Below the pieces are notes generated by a model. It worked only from the letters and a program-made list of their open reading frames with translations, ran no database searches and was not told the DNA's origin. This document shows, piece after piece, positions 12,501 to 21,700 of a stretch of 39,141 bases of DNA. The stretch is from Corallococcus llansteffanensis. Its GTDB lineage: Bacteria; Myxococcota; Myxococcia; Myxococcales; Myxococcaceae. Numbering within the stretch: the stretch's first letter is position 1; each line of letters begins with the position of its first letter. The DNA is taken from contig NZ_RAWB01000019.1 of NCBI RefSeq assembly GCF_003612055.1, forward strand, positions 1 through 39,141, given 5' to 3'. The position numbers were made by a program, and so were the translations under genes.

Positions 12501-12678
12501 CCAGTCGCCCACGCTCGCGGGCCTGGCGGAGGTGGTGTCGCGGATGGCGGGCTCGATGCAGCGGCTCGCGGACGCGCCCATCGCGCGGGTGTCGAGAGAG
12601 CTGGACGCGGCCTCGCTGGAGCAGCTGTCGGACGAGGAACTGGACGCACTGCTGGACGCGACCGAGTCGGAGAGCTGA
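1..12678 (+). CDS. Hybrid PKS/NRPS megasynthase, 5' partial (AT-ACP-C-A°[MOX]-C-A-PCP-E-C-A-PCP)
   Basis: The reading frame is open from base 1 to a TGA at 12676-12678, giving 4,225 visible residues; the true start lies upstream because the window opens inside an acyltransferase. Domains in order, with residues counted from base 1: AT end (1-130), ACP (216-290), C1 (311-754), degenerate A split by a luciferase-like monooxygenase (801-1590; MOX 1073-1422), C2 (1637-2075), A2 (2080-2580), PCP (2590-2665), E (2678-3114), C3 (3142-3580), A3 (3587-4095), PCP (4106-4182) and a short acidic tail. The protein should extend a polyketide acyl chain with malonate, then add one residue that is epimerised to D and one beta-alanine-like residue, and pass the chain to the product of the next gene, 3 bp downstream. 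The domain order is certain. Substrates come from residues read at the known specificity positions and are predictions. The KS and the AT active-site serine lie outside the window. Confidence 0.97.
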   Translation: MEALQGVLSGRGVGVVRLPAAHAFHSSAVEPLMPDLARAVSSLRLKKPELPFVSSLTGTWIRAEEATDPAYWARQMRQPVRFAEGLEVLLGDGCSVLLEVGPGTDLTSLARARTRREKHLVAMPSLRRRPTEGDCRGLLQSLGELWSSGVDVAWEKVHAGEPRRRVPLPTYPFEEKSCRLASQDAPLVPWAPPAAVPHPPEAGSSPELLALTGVPVGEIQRRVMEIWRERLGVVEVGPDDDFLELGGNSLMAAQMLTRLRETFSVQLPLSALFDAPTVTGISKRIEAMLQTSRPLEDVAGQESMVRIDRTGELPLSVVQERVWRMEQLDPGNPSLNMPLVVRLSGTLDVAVLERSVNEVIRRHEMLRATYRVQDGRVRQHFAAEVRIQVPVVDLRGHAGDREAEALRLALEEARRPFSLEHGPIVRSSLLRLADAEHLMLLTVHHIASDTLSMVAFFRELATNYHAFLEGKPAPLPELAVQYVDAAAWERRSLSGGTLAAQEAYWREVLAELPPPLELASDRPRGVDLRLRGARFPVVFSRELSDALMAFSQREGVTPFMTLLAALSSVLARYSGREDIVVGTPVGNRARGELEPLIGFVAHAMALRTDLSGDPSFRELVARARETTIGASSHQDVPFEHLLPLVAPGRDPARSRLCDAALVLHAHIATAPPPVAGLDIRLVEVPGTPAQFGATLGELTLLLNESDSGGFHGFIEYATELYDESRVARLAGHLQTLLGAVLADPELRVSRMPLVASVERSLPALQVEASTRSALGASAPGRDASAPVGLGASAPGADASAPGLLSRFAARADRSPDAVVISTGARRLTWRELAARARGLAARLKQEGVGAEVPVAVRLEPSVESVIALWGVLEAGGACLPVTAGEVAELASLLPAKGPRLLLVARSVDVPSLPKGFRALAVEAGGAAAGMHPERWAADAEAPGRMAVVAVATGGLEVEAAPPETLAVVAVATGGLEVEAAPPERLAFIVPAPEALGGQGRVMLSHRNVAHVLASLDARMGTGEGGVWLAAGGPSADPAGLDLLWALARGMRVVLPPERLAARFAVLGHKPDTRRPLDFSLSYFANDEDSLGEEKYELLLEGAKFADSHGFAAVWTPERRFHSFGGLYPQPSVVGGALAMLTRHVQIRAGSVVLPLHDPIEVAEQWSVVDNLSRGRVGISFATGWHANDFALSPDTFARRREVLIERLEEVRRLWRGGTVRRRNGAGNEVELALRPRPKQAELPVWLTSTGNPETFRKAGEVGAGILTNVLGLGSSLDELAAKVALYRETYRKAGHGPGRGQVTLMLHTFLGQDLDAVREAVREPLLRYFRSSVDVFANLVASQGLQVDVRGLTPEDVEVMLAQGVEHYIREGGLFGSVEDCVRVVERVRSLDVDEIACLVDFGVELEPMMSSLRLLDVLRRRSQVQAVPTDAVLAEGASEPGELLELIRDEGVTLLRCAPSQARALSELPGAEGALAGVNRWVLGGEPHDVFTSAQHVERLDASMVGAAWPSPATAPAYVRDASGGPVPVGVVGELALGGAAVPLGFWNDPEATRARFISPPGSEERFFLTGQHARFRDVGDVELVAPARAAKVRRPAVKTVRDTAATPGPSVRTPVAEAPAATATPVVRVPRDRPLPLSFPQQRIWALNQLDPAGIAYNNTVTLRLDGAVDVTLLEAALNVLVRRHEVLRTTFALEDGGAHQVIAASMPLVLQRLEARGSTPEAREAEALKLALAEARKPFDLVRGPVMRAALIRMGEAASVLHLTLHHIASDGWSGGVLFRELVAIYLSLAAGGPSPLPELPVQYADYAVWQRGWLLGSGMEAQLAYWKAQLAGAQVLELPTDRPRPARWSGRGGRLQVAAPRALMDALWAVGRREGATPFMVLTAAFQTLLSRYSGQDDIIVGTSAAGRNRPELEGLIGCFLNTLAIRGDLSGAPTFVELLRRVKAASIGAYAHQEIPFERLVDELRVPRDPSRMPLVQAMLTFHNTPAVEVRTPGLGVKMIELDIGATKVDLSLELRETPDGLTGGLEYPADLFDLFTVELLWERYVRLLEGIAADPSQRVTELPLLSDAERQRMLVTWNDTHEPFAQDASLHGLFEAQAARTPDAVAVVAGESRLTYAELDARANQLAHHLRTLGVGPEVRVGLCTERSVELVVGMLGVLKAGGAFVPLDPAYPTARLSYLMRDAALSVVVTQDALVDVLPAGGEVLVSLDTEWSRIARHPAQAPRVDSLPGLLAYVIYTSGSTGTPKGVLVPHQGLCNTLPSIIRAHGVGPGRRVLQAAALGFDASVLEVLSTLVAGAELHLVPRESLLPGEPLRAVLEGRGITTVTLTPSSLSQLEPDGLPTLETIISAGEACTPELARRWKPGRRLLNGYGPTEASVCATVSTDLDVERPDIGRPLANMRAYVLDGRGQPVPPGIPGELYLGGPGVARGYLGRPELTAERFVPDAFRGESGARLYRTGDRARYRADGRLEYLGRTDFQVKLRGFRIELGEVEATLRQYPGVRDAVATVREDPPGTRRLVGYVVHAAELDTPALRAFLKERLPEHLVPASFVALESLPLSTSGKVDRAALPAPDAAAAGTAKAFAEPRTEAEKTLAALWAQVLGVERVGLHDNFFELGGDSILGIQIVSRAKAAGLALEPAMLFERQTLVELAAAAGTAKAATAEQGLVEGPVPLTPMQRSFFDDWALPEPHHYNLATVLEVRQPVDAALLEEALRALVAHHDALRLRFTRTAEGWRQSLAGVPERVPVRRVDLSSVPEAEQGAALEAVGAEVHRSLDLGEGLLLRAALFERGAGRKDRLLLVVHHLAVDGVSLRPLLEDLESAYTRLERREPVALPPKTTSFKSWAERLVEHARSEALGRELPLWKSTEDVPPLPVDLPGGEDTPGSEALVTVTLGAEETKALLGEVPAAYRARVDEVLLAAVARAVARWTGGRKVRLELEGHGREALFGDVDLSRTVGWFTSTFPLEVELPAEGSPGDGLRALRDARRRLPANGIGYGILRHLREDTAQALRSSPHAEVGFNYLGQLDAAARGSERFALTEEPSGPWHGAGGRRPHRLEVNAVVSEGRLKIAWAFSTNVHQRATIEAVAESFRASLRELMEGRSTPDAARRSTGDFPLARLSPASLERLLRQFPDAEDLYPLTSLQQGMLFHVALAPPGSGVFHEQLAWTSRGNADVAALRRAWAEVIARNAILRTSFVHEGLPEPLQVVHAKVELPWTEHDLRGVPVEEQRVRLEALVREDRARGFKLSPAPLARMQVVRVDEEEYRFLWSHHHLVMDGWSVGLMLQQVFACYAALTEGRELALPRPPAWRDYMAWVQRQDLSRAEAFWRKELAGFTTPTPLPGARPLAPGVEAAVTGEEKLWLSPEATQVLQAFARRNAVTLNTLAQGAWALLLGRYAAEEDVVFGATVSGRPVDLPDAESMVGLFINSLPIRVALPPGEAVVPWLQQLQARQLELRRYEHSPLVQVKGWSEVPRGLPLFDSLLIFENYPLDTSLGQNVPGLEVRDVESQEQGNYPLIAYVVPGEKLRLSLAYAPALLGPAAVARLLEHWRVLLEGLASGVERLADVTMLREEERRQVLVDWSGPRTAFDGDASLSALFDAQVARTPDAVALMAGDTRVTYRELAARAERLARRLRGVGVGPESRVALCADRSVEMVAAVLAVLKAGGAYVPLDPAYPRERLTWMVEESRPSVLLARRHLADRLPPHAGTPTLWLEEDGPEGGEPLPTAPGGDALAYVIFTSGSTGRPKGVMATHRATLNRFAWMWRAFPFEPGEVCVVKTALSFVDSVWELLGPLLAGVPSVLVSDDTVKDPARLVETLEAGRVTRWVLVPSLLRALLEVPDVARRLSSLRSWVTSGERLPDELAARFRERMPHARLLNLYGSSEVAADATADEVGAGPVSIGRPIDNMRAYVLDGALRPVPPGVRGELYVAGPGAARGYLGRAEATAERFVPEPFGQEPGARMYRTGDVARWLPDGRLEYLGRADDQVKVRGVRVEPGEVEASLALHPAVARVAVVAHESAPGEARLVAWVVLKPGQVLDAAVLRAFLKERLPDFMVPSAFEALEALPLTPSGKVDRRLLRARVAPTGNAAEYVAPATPEELALAGIWTELLGRPRIGARDDFFALGGHSLMAAQIVSRVRESLGVELPLTAVFQSPTLAGLAEVVSRMAGSMQRLADAPIARVSRELDAASLEQLSDEELDALLDATESES
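646..870 (+). other. Acyl carrier protein of the PKS module
   Basis: This is a carrier-protein fold with the phosphopantetheine motif [15 protein letters not shown]; the attachment serine is the codon at 745-747. By position (AT, then carrier, then C) it is the ACP of the PKS module, although its core sequence is PCP-like, as is common in myxobacterial hybrids. It is the only carrier upstream of the MOX and of both C1 and C2, so it must present the acyl donor to whichever C domain is active. Confidence 0.93.
931..2262 (+). other. Condensation domain C1, atypical active-site region
   Basis: The full C-domain length is present, from [19 protein letters not shown] to the domain end near 2262. 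The HHxxxDG motif reads HHIASDT at 1330-1350: both histidines and the Asp are kept, but the invariant Gly is Thr. Downstream motifs are also eroded compared with every other C domain here: IGFFVNT is replaced by IGFVAHA, and SPLFQVMF by SRLCDAALV. Because no carrier lies between C1 and C2, C1 has no acceptor PCP of its own. It may be inactive, or may serve as a scaffold that brings the ACP-bound chain to the MOX (inference). Confidence 0.88.
2321..2404 (+). repeat. In-frame palindromic tandem repeat in the C1-A° linker
   Basis: Two 39-bp units (2321-2359 and 2366-2404, period 45 bp) differ at two positions. They contain perfect inverted repeats: ggagca/tgctcc at 2323-2336 and 2368-2381, and the 8-bp stem ggagcgga/tccgctcc around tgcg at 2383-2402. 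The period is a multiple of three and the units are translated as GASAPGxDASAP-type linker sequence, so the reading frame is kept. Confidence 0.9.
2821..2940 (+). repeat. 60-bp in-frame tandem duplication inside the degenerate A domain
   Basis: Two 60-bp units (2821-2880 and 2881-2940) encode [18 protein letters not shown] twice, and a third unit begins at 2941. The 3' 42 bp of the units (2839-2880 and 2899-2940) differ at one base, and the 5' 18 bp are more diverged. The repeat sits where a functional A domain would have conserved sequence leading to the ATP-binding loop, which fits relaxed selection on this domain. Confidence 0.92.
3217..4266 (+). other. Luciferase-like FMN-dependent monooxygenase domain (MOX) embedded in A°
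   Basis: About 350 residues match the natural-product luciferase-like monooxygenase family seen in NRPS/PKS proteins. Visible family features are [96 protein letters not shown] [14 protein letters not shown], and [16 protein letters not shown] near the end. The domain itself looks intact. Monooxygenase domains inserted in A domains are known from the myxobacterial MtaG and MelG proteins (myxothiazol, melithiazol), and related domains follow aminotransferases in microginin-type systems, where hydroxylation is proposed. Here the only upstream carrier is the PKS ACP, so the likely substrate is the ACP-bound beta-keto acyl chain. The reaction (alpha-hydroxylation or another oxidation) is inference. 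Confidence 0.9.
4909..7995 (+). other. NRPS module 2: C2-A2-PCP, aromatic-like specificity
   Basis: C2 starts at [18 protein letters not shown] and has an intact HHIASDG at 5305-5325. A2 (about 6240-7740) carries [33 protein letters not shown] and SGKVDR. Residues at the GrsA-numbered pocket positions 235, 236, 239, 278, 299, 301, 322, 330 and 331 read D-A-L-T-I-A-G-V-C. That is close to phenylalanine/tyrosine-type codes (GrsA: DAWTIAAIC), with Leu at the position of Trp239. I predict an aromatic residue with moderate confidence. The PCP motif GGDSI (serine 7882-7884) is the form usual for carriers preceding epimerisation domains, which fits the E domain that follows. C2 probably joins the PKS acyl chain to this residue, bypassing C1. 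Confidence 0.9.
8032..9342 (+). other. Epimerisation domain (E) of module 2
   Basis: It starts with [23 protein letters not shown] and has the E-type HHLAVDGVS motif at 8434-8460, and [10 protein letters not shown] (the E6-type NYLGQ) at 9091-9105. The full domain length is present. It converts the PCP-bound residue of module 2 to the D form. The following C3 begins with [15 protein letters not shown], the form typical of C domains that accept a D-configured donor, so the two domains agree. Confidence 0.95.
9424..12546 (+). other. NRPS module 3: C3-A3-PCP, beta-alanine-type code
   Basis: C3 has HHLVMDG at 9847-9867. A3 has [10 protein letters not shown] from 11254, and its A4 region reads [10 protein letters not shown] instead of the usual FDASxxE. 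The pocket residues read V-D-W-V-V-S-L-A-D. The Asp normally at position 235 is moved to 236, as expected for a substrate whose amino group is on the beta carbon; the code closely matches published beta-alanine codes of the VDWVISLAD type. A5 is NLYGSSE in place of NxYGPTE, and A10 is SGKVDR. The PCP motif is FFALGGHSL (serine 12427-12429). The call of beta-Ala rests on the code only. Confidence 0.85.
12598..12675 (+). other. Acidic C-terminal docking-type tail of the gene 1 protein
   Basis: After the last PCP the protein ends in a short, Leu-rich, acidic helix-like segment containing [12 protein letters not shown]. Such tails are common at the C-termini of myxobacterial PKS/NRPS subunits and are thought to bind the N-terminus of the next subunit. 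The partner here would be the basic N-terminal helix encoded from 12682. This is inference from sequence character and position. Confidence 0.6.
12669..12674 (+). promoter_or_regulatory. Ribosome binding site for the second megasynthase gene
   Basis: GGAGAG lies 7 bases before the ATG at 12682 and overlaps the last codons of gene 1, whose TGA ends at 12678. The 3-base gap between stop and start implies translational coupling and balanced synthesis of the two subunits. This site fixes the ATG start of gene 2. Confidence 0.75.
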
Positions 12679-12681
12679 GCC

Positions 12682-12771
12682 ATGGCGAACGAGACGGACA
12701 AGAAGCCCACGCTCACGCGCGAGGAGAAGCTCGCGCTGCTCGCGAAGCGGCTGGAGAAGAAGCCCCGGCCC
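12682..12771 (+). other. Basic N-terminal docking-type helix of the gene 2 protein
   Basis: About 30 residues precede the first C domain and contain the charged helix-like segment [17 protein letters not shown], with excess Lys/Arg. The preceding subunit ends in an acidic helix, so the two tails have opposite charge, as expected of a docking pair. Pairing is inference. Confidence 0.55.
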
Positions 12772-15700
12772 GCGCTGCCACTGACGTTCTCCCAGCAGCG
12801 GATGTGGTTCCTGGAGCAGCTCTCCCCCGGGCTCGCGGCCTACAACCTGCCGCTGGTGGTGGAGCTGTCGGGGCGCCTGGACGTGGCCGTGCTGGAGCGG
12901 AGCTTCCAGGAGGTCGCGCGCCGCCACGAGTCGCTGCGGACGCACTTCGGCGAGGTCTCCGGGACGCCGGTGCAGCTCGTGGAGGCCCAGGCCCGGCTTC
13001 CGTTCACCGTGGAGGGGCTGAAGGACATCCCGGCTCCTGAGCGCGAGGCCGCGGTGCGCCAGCGCATCCAGCGGGAGATGCAGACGCCGTTCGACCTGGC
13101 GCGCGGCCCGCTGGCCCGCGTGGTGCTGCTGCGGGTGACGTCGGAGCGGCACGTGCTCCTGGTGGTGGTGCACCACATCATCTCCGACGGCTGGTCCATG
13201 GGCGTGCTCACCCACGAGGTCGTGGCGCTCCATGGGGCCTTCTCCCAGGGTCTGCCCTCTCCGCTGCCGGAGCTGCCGCTGCAGTTCGCGGACTACGCCG
13301 CGTGGCAGCGGGGACAGCTGCGGGGCGAGGCGCTGGATGCGCACCTCGAGTTCTGGCGCAAGCGACTGGAGGGGGCGCCGCACGCGCTGGAGCTGCCCAC
13401 GGATTGGCCCAGGCGCTCGGCGACGGGACGGGCCGCGCAGCACAAGGCCCTGCTGCCCCTGCCGTTGGTGGAGCGGCTGGAAGCGCTGGCGCGCGGCGAG
13501 GGCGCCACGCTCTTCATGGCCGTGCTGGCCGGGCTCCAGGCGCTGCTGTCCCGGTACAGCGGGCAGAAGGACCTGCTCATCGGCGCGCCGTATGCGAACC
13601 GGAGCCGGAAGGAGACGGAGGGGCTGATCGGCCTCTTCTTCGAGCCGCTGGTGCTGCGAGCGGACCTGTCGGGCCGGCCGGACTTCCGCGAGCTGCTGCG
13701 CCGCGCGAAGGCGGGCACGGTGGAGGCCTTCGCGCACCCGCATGTCCCGTTCGAGCCGCTGCTGAAGGCACTGGGCGTGGAGCGGGACCTGACGCGCGCG
13801 CCGATGTTCCAGGTGCTCTTCGGGCAGTTGGATGCGCTGCCACGGGTCCACGCGGTGCCGGGGCTGAGCGTGCGGATGCTCGACGCGGACGTGACGAGCA
13901 CGGAGCTGGACCTGACCCTGATGATGGCGCGAGGCCCCGAAGGCATCGCACTGGCGGCCACGTACAACGCGGACCTGTACGACGCGGCCACCGTGGAAGG
14001 GCTGCTGGGCCACCTGGAGTCGCTGCTCGACGCGGCGGTGGAGTCCCCGGAGCGCGCGGTGGAGACCCTGCCGCTGCTCGGGGCCCTGGAGCGGCAGCGG
14101 CTGCTGGTGGAGTGGAACGGGGCGGCGGAGGCCCTGCCTCTCGATGCCGGTGCCCATGCGCTGTTCGAGGCGCAGGTGGCGAGCACTCCGGACGCCACGG
14201 CCGTGGTCGCGGGCAGCGACTCCGTGACGTACCGCGAGCTGGACGCGCGGGCGAACCGCGTGGCGCGGCGGCTGCGGGAGCTCGGGGTGGGGCTGGAGTC
14301 CCGGGTGGCCGTGTGCGTGGAGCGCTCGGTGGAGATGCTGGCGGCGCTCCTGGGCGTGCTCAAGGCGGGCGGTGCCTATGTGCCGCTGGACCCGGAGTAC
14401 CCGGCGGATCGGCTGGGCTTCATGCTGGGCGACAGCGGCGCGCGCGTGGTGGTGTCGCGCGAGTCGTTCCGCGAGAAGCTGGGCGGCGCACCGGGCTGCA
14501 TGTGGCTGGACGTGGAACCGCTCACGCAGGTGGGGGATGGGACGGCGCCCGGCGTGCGGGTGCCTCCGGAAGCCGCGGCGTATGTGCTCTACACGTCGGG
14601 CTCCACGGGGCGTCCGAAGGGCGTGGTGGTGCAGCACCGCTCGCTGGTGAACTTCATCCGCGCGGAGTGGAAGGCCTGCCCGGTGGAGCCGGGGGACCGG
14701 GTGCTCCAGTTCGCGTCCATCAGCTGGGACACGAGCGCGGAGGAGATCTATCCGTGCCTCACGCGGGGCGGCACCCTGGTGCTGCGCACGCCGGAGATGC
14801 TCGACGCGCCGGACGTCTTCCTCGCCCGGTGCGAGGCGGCGGGCATCACCCAGCTCAACCTGCCCACGGCCTTCTGGCACGAGGTGACGGCGAGCCTGGA
14901 CGAGGGCAAGGCCCGGCTGCCCGCGGGGTTGAAGTGGGTGGTCATCGGTGGCGAGCGGGCGGTGCCCGAGCGGGTGGCGCAGTGGCGCCGTCGGGTGGGC
15001 AGCGCGGTGCCCCTGCTGAACACCTACGGGCTCACCGAGGTGACGGCCGTGGCCACGGCGGTGGACCTGTCCGCTGGGCCCGAGGACTCCGGGCGCGAGG
15101 TGCCCATCGGCCGGCCGCTGACGAACGTCCGGATCTACGTCCTCGACGGTGAGCGGGAGCTGGTTCCCACGGGCGTGGTGGGCGAGCTGTACATCGGCGG
15201 CGAAGGCGTGGCGCGGGGCTACCTCGGCCGGCCGGAGCTGACAGCGGAGCGCTTCGTCCCGGGTCCCTTCGATGGCGAGCCGGGCGCACGGCTGTACCGC
15301 ACCGGGGACCAGGCGCGCTGGAGGCGCGACGGTGTGCTGGAGTACCTGGGCCGGGCCGACACGCAGGTGAAGGTGCGGGGCCATCGCATCGAGCCGGGCG
15401 AGGTGGAGGCGGCGCTGCTCGGGCAGCCGGGTGTGCGCGAGGCGCTGGTCGTGGTGCGCGAGGATGCTCCTGGCGACAAGCGACTGGTGGCCTACGTGGT
15501 GGCTCGCGAAGGGCGGGCGCTGGAGGGCAGGGACGTCCGCGCGGTGCTGGAGCAGCGGCTGCCACGGTTCATGGTGCCGCAGGCGGTGGTGGTGCTGGAG
15601 CGGCTTCCGCTGCTGCCGAATGGGAAGCTGGACCGCAAGGCGCTGCCCGCGCCGGAGTCGGTGCAGGAGCCCCGGAAGCAGGCGCACGTCGCGCCTCGCA

Positions 15701-18700
15701 CGCCGGCGGAGCAGATGCTGGCGGGCTTCTGGGCGGAGGTGCTGCGCCTGGAGTCGGTGGGCCTGCACGACAACTTCTTCGAGGTGGGCGGGCACTCGCT
15801 GCTGGCCATGCAGCTGGTCGCGCGGGTGCGCGAGGCCTTCCGGGTGGACCTGCCCCTGCGCGACGTCTTCGAGTCGCCCACGGTGGCGGCGCTGGCGGAG
15901 CGGATCGCGAGGGCGGTGGCCGTCGCGGGCATCCCGGCGCCGCCGCTGACGCGGAGGGAGCGCGAGCGCGGCACGGCTCCGCTGTCCTTCGCGCAGCAGC
16001 GCTTGTGGTTCCTCGCGCAGCTCGATCCGGCGAACACGTCCTACAACCTCTGGGCTCCGGTGCGGGTGACGGGCGCGCTGGACGTGGGAGCGCTGGAGCG
16101 TGGCTTCGGGGAGCTGGTGCGCCGGCACGAATCGCTGCGCACCACGTTCCACGCCGAGGGTGGCTCGCCCGTGCAGGTCATCGCCTCCGAGGCCCGGGTG
16201 CCGCTCGAGGTGGTGGACCTGTGCACGCTGCCCGAGAGCGAGCGCGAGGCCGCAGCGAAGGCCCGGGCCGAGGAAGAGGTGCGCCGCCCGTTCTCGCTGG
16301 AGCAGGGGCCGCTGCTGCGCACGGTGCTGCTGAAGGTGTCCGAGCAGGAGCACGTGCTGGTGCTGGTGATGCACCACATCGTGTCGGACTACTGGTCCAT
16401 GGGCATCCTCGTGCGCGAGGTGTCCGCGCTGTACGAGGCCCTGGCCCAGGGGCAGCCGTCGCCGTTGCCGGAGCTGCCCGTGCAGTACCCGGACTTCGCG
16501 ATGTGGCAGCGCGAGTGGCTGAAGGGCCCGGTACTGGAGGCGCAGCTCGCCTACTGGCGCCAGCAACTGGCGGGGGCGCCGCGAGCGCTGGAGCTGCCCA
16601 CCGACAAGCCTCGTCCCCTGACGCAGACGTTCCGGGGCGCGAACCGACTCGTGCGATGGCCCAAGGCGCTGTGGCGCGACATGGACGCGCTCGGCCGGCG
16701 TGAGGGTGTGACGCCCTTCATGGTGTTGCTGGCGGCGTTCCAGACGGTGCTGTCGCGCTACTCAGGGCAGGACGACGTGAGCGTGGGCGCGCCCCTCGCG
16801 GGCCGTTCGCACTCGGAGACGGAGGGGCTGATCGGCTTCTTCGTCAACACGCTGGTGCTGCGCACGAAGCTGTCACCCAGGCAGAGCTTCCGCGAGCTGT
16901 TGGGGCATGTGAGGGAGGTGACGCTGGGCGCGTATGCGCACCAGGACGTGTCGTTCGAGAAGCTGGTGGAGGAACTCCACCCCGAGCGCGACCTGAGCCG
17001 CAGCCCGCTGTTCCAGGTGACGTTGACGCTGCAGAACACCCCCGCGTCCGAGGTCCGCCTGCGGGGCCTCACCCTCAAGGGGATGGAGGCGGAGGAGAAG
17101 ACGTCGAAGTTCGACCTGTCGCTGGTCGTGGAGGAGCTGCAGGACGACGTGGTGGCGCTGGTCAACTACAACAGCGACCTGTTCGAGGCCGGGACGATGG
17201 ACCGGATGCTCGGGCACCTGCGGGTGCTGTTGGAGTCGGCGGTCGCGCGGCCGGAGCAGCGGCTGTGGGAGCTGCCGCTGATGGGGCCGCAGGAGCAGCA
17301 GCGGCTGGTGCGGGAGTGGAGCGGGAAGGCTACGGAGTACCCGCGCGAGAAGTCGCTGCCGGAGCTGTTCGAAGCGCAGGCGCAGCGGACGCCTGAAGCA
17401 GTAGCGGTGGAGTACGAGGCGCAGCGACTGACGTACGGGGAGCTGAACCGGCGGGCCAATCAGCTCGCGCACCAGCTGCGGGCGATGGGAGTGGGGCCCG
17501 AGGTGCGCGTGGGCCTGTGCGTGGAGCGCTCGCTGGAGCTGGTGGTGAGCGTGCTGGGCATCCTGAAGGCGGGAGGGGTGTACGTCCCACTGGATGCCAG
17601 CTACCCACTGGAGCGACTGTCGTGGATGAAGCGCGAGGCCGGAGTGGCGCTGCTGGTCGCCCAGGAGAAGCTGGCGGACGAGGTGGCCTCGGGCGGCGAG
17701 CTGGTGGTGTGCGTGGACACCGAGTGGGGTTCCATCGCGCGCCAGCCCGAGAGCAACCTGGCTGCACGCGTGGGCGGCGACCACCTGGCGTACGTGATGT
17801 TCACGTCGGGAAGTACGGGCCAACCGAAGGGCGTGGGAGTCCCGCACCGCGCGGTGTCGCGGCTGGTGCTGGGGACGGACTTCGCTCACTTCGGGCCGGA
17901 AGAGGTGTGGCTGCAACTGGCGCCCATCTCCTTCGACGCCTCGACGCTGGAAGTCTGGGGAGCACTGCTGCACGGAGCGAAGCTGGTGGTGTACCCGGCG
18001 GGCACGCCGTCGCTGGAGGAACTGGGCCGCACGCTGGAGGCGTCGGGCGTCACCTCGCTGTGGCTGACGGCGGCGCTCTTCGAGCAGATGCAGGCGAGGC
18101 AGCCGCAGGCCCTATCGAAGGTGAAGCAGCTACTGGCTGGTGGCGACGTCCTGCCGGTAGGCCGCGTGAAGGAGCGGCTTGCCTCCGGAGGCGTACTCAT
18201 CAACGGGTACGGGCCGACGGAGAACACGACGTTCTCCAGTTGCTACCGGATGGAGAGTCCGGGGGACGTGGGCACCTCGGTGTCCATCGGCCGGCCGATT
18301 CCCAACACGACGGCCTATGTGTTGGACGGGGCAATGCAGCCGGTACCTGTGGGAGTGCCGGGCGAGCTGTGCGTGGGAGGAGAGGGCCTGGCCGTGGGGT
18401 ACGTGGGCCGGCCGGAGCTGACGGCGGAACGCTTCATCCCCAACCCCTTCGGAGACGGCGAGCGGCTGTACCGCACGGGCGACACGGTGCGGTGGTTGGC
18501 GGACGGACGCCTGGAGTTCTTCGGAAGGCGTGACGGACAGGTGAAGGTGCGGGGCTACCGCATTGAATTGGGCGAAGTGGAAGCCGCACTGACCCAATAC
18601 GCCGGAGTCAGCGAGGCCGTGGTGGTGGCCCGGGAAGACGGGGCCGAAGGCAAGCGACTGGTGGCCTACGTCACGGCGCAGGAAGGCGCTGTGCTGGAGG

Positions 18701-21700
18701 CCAGTGAGCTTCGAAGCCACGTGAAGCAGCGGCTGCCGGAGTACATGGTGCCGCAGGCCTACGTGGTGCTGGACGCGCTGCCGCTGACGCCCAACGGCAA
18801 GGTGGACCGCAAGGCCCTGCCTGCACCGGAGGCGCGAAGCCCACAACCCGAGCGCTTCGCGGCTCCGCGCACGGCCACCGAGCAGAAGCTGGCGGCCATC
18901 TTCGCCGAGGTGCTGAGCGCCCCCCAGGTGGGCCTGGACGGAGACTTCTTCGAGCTGGGTGGACACTCACTGCTGGCCACGCAGGTGGTGTCTCGCGTGC
19001 GCGAGGCGTTCCAGGTGGAACTGCCCCTGCGTGACATCTTCGAGTCGCCCACGGTGGAGAAGCTGGCCCGGCGGGTGGAGGAAACGCAGGCGAATGCCTC
19101 GGCCCTCCAGGCACCGCCGCTGAAGCGGGTGCCGCGCCTGGGCGCGCTGCCCTTGTCCTTCGCGCAACAGCGGCTGTGGTTCCTCGACCAACTGGAGCCG
19201 GGCAGCCCCTTCTACAACATCCCGTTGGCTATCCGGCTCTCGGGCTCGCTGCACGTGGATGCGCTGGAGCGCGGCCTTCGCGAGCTGGTGCGCCGTCACG
19301 AGGTGCTCCGCACGACGTTCCGCACCGAGGGCGGCACGCCCGTGCAGATCATCTCCCAGCAGCCCGTGCTCGCCATGACCGTGGTGGACCTGTGCTCGCT
19401 TCCCCCGGAACAGGCCGAAGGGGAAGTCCACCGGCTGCTGCATGAGGAATCACTCCGCCCGTTCGACCTCTCCAGCGGTCCACTGCTCCGGACGCGCCTG
19501 CTGAAGCGCTCGGAGCAGGAGCACGTGCTGCTGACGAACATGCACCACATCGTCTCGGATGGGTGGAGCCTGGGCGTCATCGTCCGGGAGCTCTCCACCC
19601 TCTACGGAGCCTTCCGCGAGGACCAGCCCTCTCCACTGCCCGAGCTGGAGGTGCAGTACGCCGACTTCGCCGCCTGGCAGCGCGCCTGGCTGGAGAGTGG
19701 CGCGCTCCGGCGGCAGCTCGACTGGTGGCGCCAGCAGCTCGCTGGCGCGCCCCACGTGCTCGGGCTCCCCACCGACCGGCCGATGCCCGCGGTGCAGACC
19801 TTCCGCGGCGCCAACGTCCCGGTCCGTCTGTCCCGGACCTTCTCCTCCGCCGTGAAGGCCCTGGCACAGCGGGAAGGCGCCACGGCCTTCATGGTGCTGC
19901 TCGCGGGCTTCCAGGCGCTGCTGTCCCGCTACTCGGGCCAGGACGACCTCGTCGTGGGCACGCCCGTCGCGGGCCGCAACCGCGCGGAGACCGAAGGGCT
20001 CATCGGCTTCTTCGTCAACACGCTGGCGCTGCGGGCCCGCCCCTTCGCGGAGAAGCCGTTCCGCACCCTGCTCGGTGAGGTGAAGGACGCCGCCCTCGGG
20101 GCCTATGCGCACCAGGACGTTCCCTTCGAGCAGCTCGTGGAGGAGCTCCAGCCGGAGCGCAGCCTCGGCCACTCGCCGCTGTTCCAGGTGATGTTCTCCC
20201 TGCAGAACACGCCCGTGCCCGAGTCGCGCGTATCCGGGCTCGAGATGCGCCCGATGGACACGGAGCTCGGCGCCGCGAAGTTCTTCCTCACGCTGGCGCT
20301 GGAGGAACTGCCGGAGGGTTTCTCCGGGGTGTTCGAGTACAACTCCGACCTCTTCGAGTCCTCCACGATCGAGCGCCTGGCCGCGCACTGGGTCACGCTG
20401 CTGGAGGCAGCGGTGGCCACGCCGGATCAACGTCTGGCCGCGTTGCCGCTGCTGTCCTCCGAGGAGCGACACCGGCTGCTCGTGGAGTGGAACGACACCG
20501 CGGTGGAGTACCCGCGCGACACGCCCGTGCACGTGCAGCTGGCGGCCCTCGCGGCGCGCATGCCGGACGCCGTGGCGCTCTCCTGGGAGTCCGGACAGCT
20601 CACCTACGCGGAGCTGATGGCGCGGACGCGGACGCTGGCCGGGCACCTGCGGCGGCTCGGCGTGGGGCCCGAGGTGCGCGTGGGCCTGTGCGCCCGACGC
20701 TCGCCCGAGATGGTGACGGGGCTGCTCGCCATCCTGGAGGCGGGTGGCGCCTGGGTGCCGCTGGAGCCGGACGCTCCGCGTGAACGCCTGGCCCTCCTGT
20801 GGGAGGACGCGCGCCCCGCGGTGCTGCTCGCACAGCGTGTCCTGCGGGACGTGCTGCCCGCGAGCGCGACGCCCGTGGTGTGGCTCGATGAGGACCTGGA
20901 GGCGGTGCCCGCCGCGACGTGGGACTCGGGCGTGGTGGCGGACAACGCCGCCTATGTCCTCTTCACCTCCGGCTCCACGGGCCGCCCCAAGGGCGTGCTC
21001 GTCTCCCATCGCGCGCTCGCGCGGCACACGGCCTGGTACAGCTCCGCGCTGGCGCTGGGAAGCGGGGACCGGGTGCTGCAGAAGGCCTCGCTCGGTTTCG
21101 ATGCCTCGGTGCCGGAGGTGCTGGCCACGCTGGTGTCCGGCTCCCGACTGGTGCTCGCGCCGGCCGACGCGGAAGGGGACACGGAGGCCCTGCTGGCCTC
21201 GTTGGAGCGACTGCGGGTGACGGTGCTCCAGCTCGTGCCGTCGCAGCTGCGGGTCCTGCTGCAGGATGAGCGCGTCGGGCGCGCGTCGGGCCTGCGCGTG
21301 CTGCTGTCCGGGGGCGAGGCGCTCCCGGTGGAGCTCGTGCGCCAGGCGAATGAGCGGCTGCCGTCCACGCTCCTCGTCAACGCCTATGGGCCCACGGAGA
21401 CCACCGTCGACGCGACGGCGTGGCTCGGAGGAGATCCGGGCGAGGGCCCCACCGCGCCCATCGGCCGCCCCATCGGGAACACGCGGACGTACGTGCTGGA
21501 CACCCGAGGCCAGCCGGTCCCCACGGGAGTCCCTGGGGAGCTGTTCATTGGAGGCGATGGCCTTGCGCGCGGCTATGTGGGCCGGCCGGACCTGACGGCG
21601 GAGCGCTTCGGGCCAGACACCTTCAGTGGCGATCCGGGCGCGCGGCTGTACCGCACGGGGGACCGGGTGCGCTGGCTCGCCGGGGGCTCGCTGGAGTTCC

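Noticed and set aside
12676..12684. The two genes being one gene broken by a sequencing error
   Set aside because: The TGA is preceded by a typical subunit-end tail and followed by a ribosome binding site-supported ATG and a typical N-terminal helix, so a true subunit boundary is more likely.
13302..15152. Same-strand open frame of about 600 codons in another phase
   Set aside because: It is a +3-phase shadow of module 4. The translation is low-complexity Gly/Ala/Arg, whereas frame 1 gives complete C and A domains.
10963..16566. Antisense open frame of about 1,870 codons spanning the gene 1/gene 2 junction
   Set aside because: Same composition artefact. It crosses two real genes on the other strand and encodes no recognisable motif.
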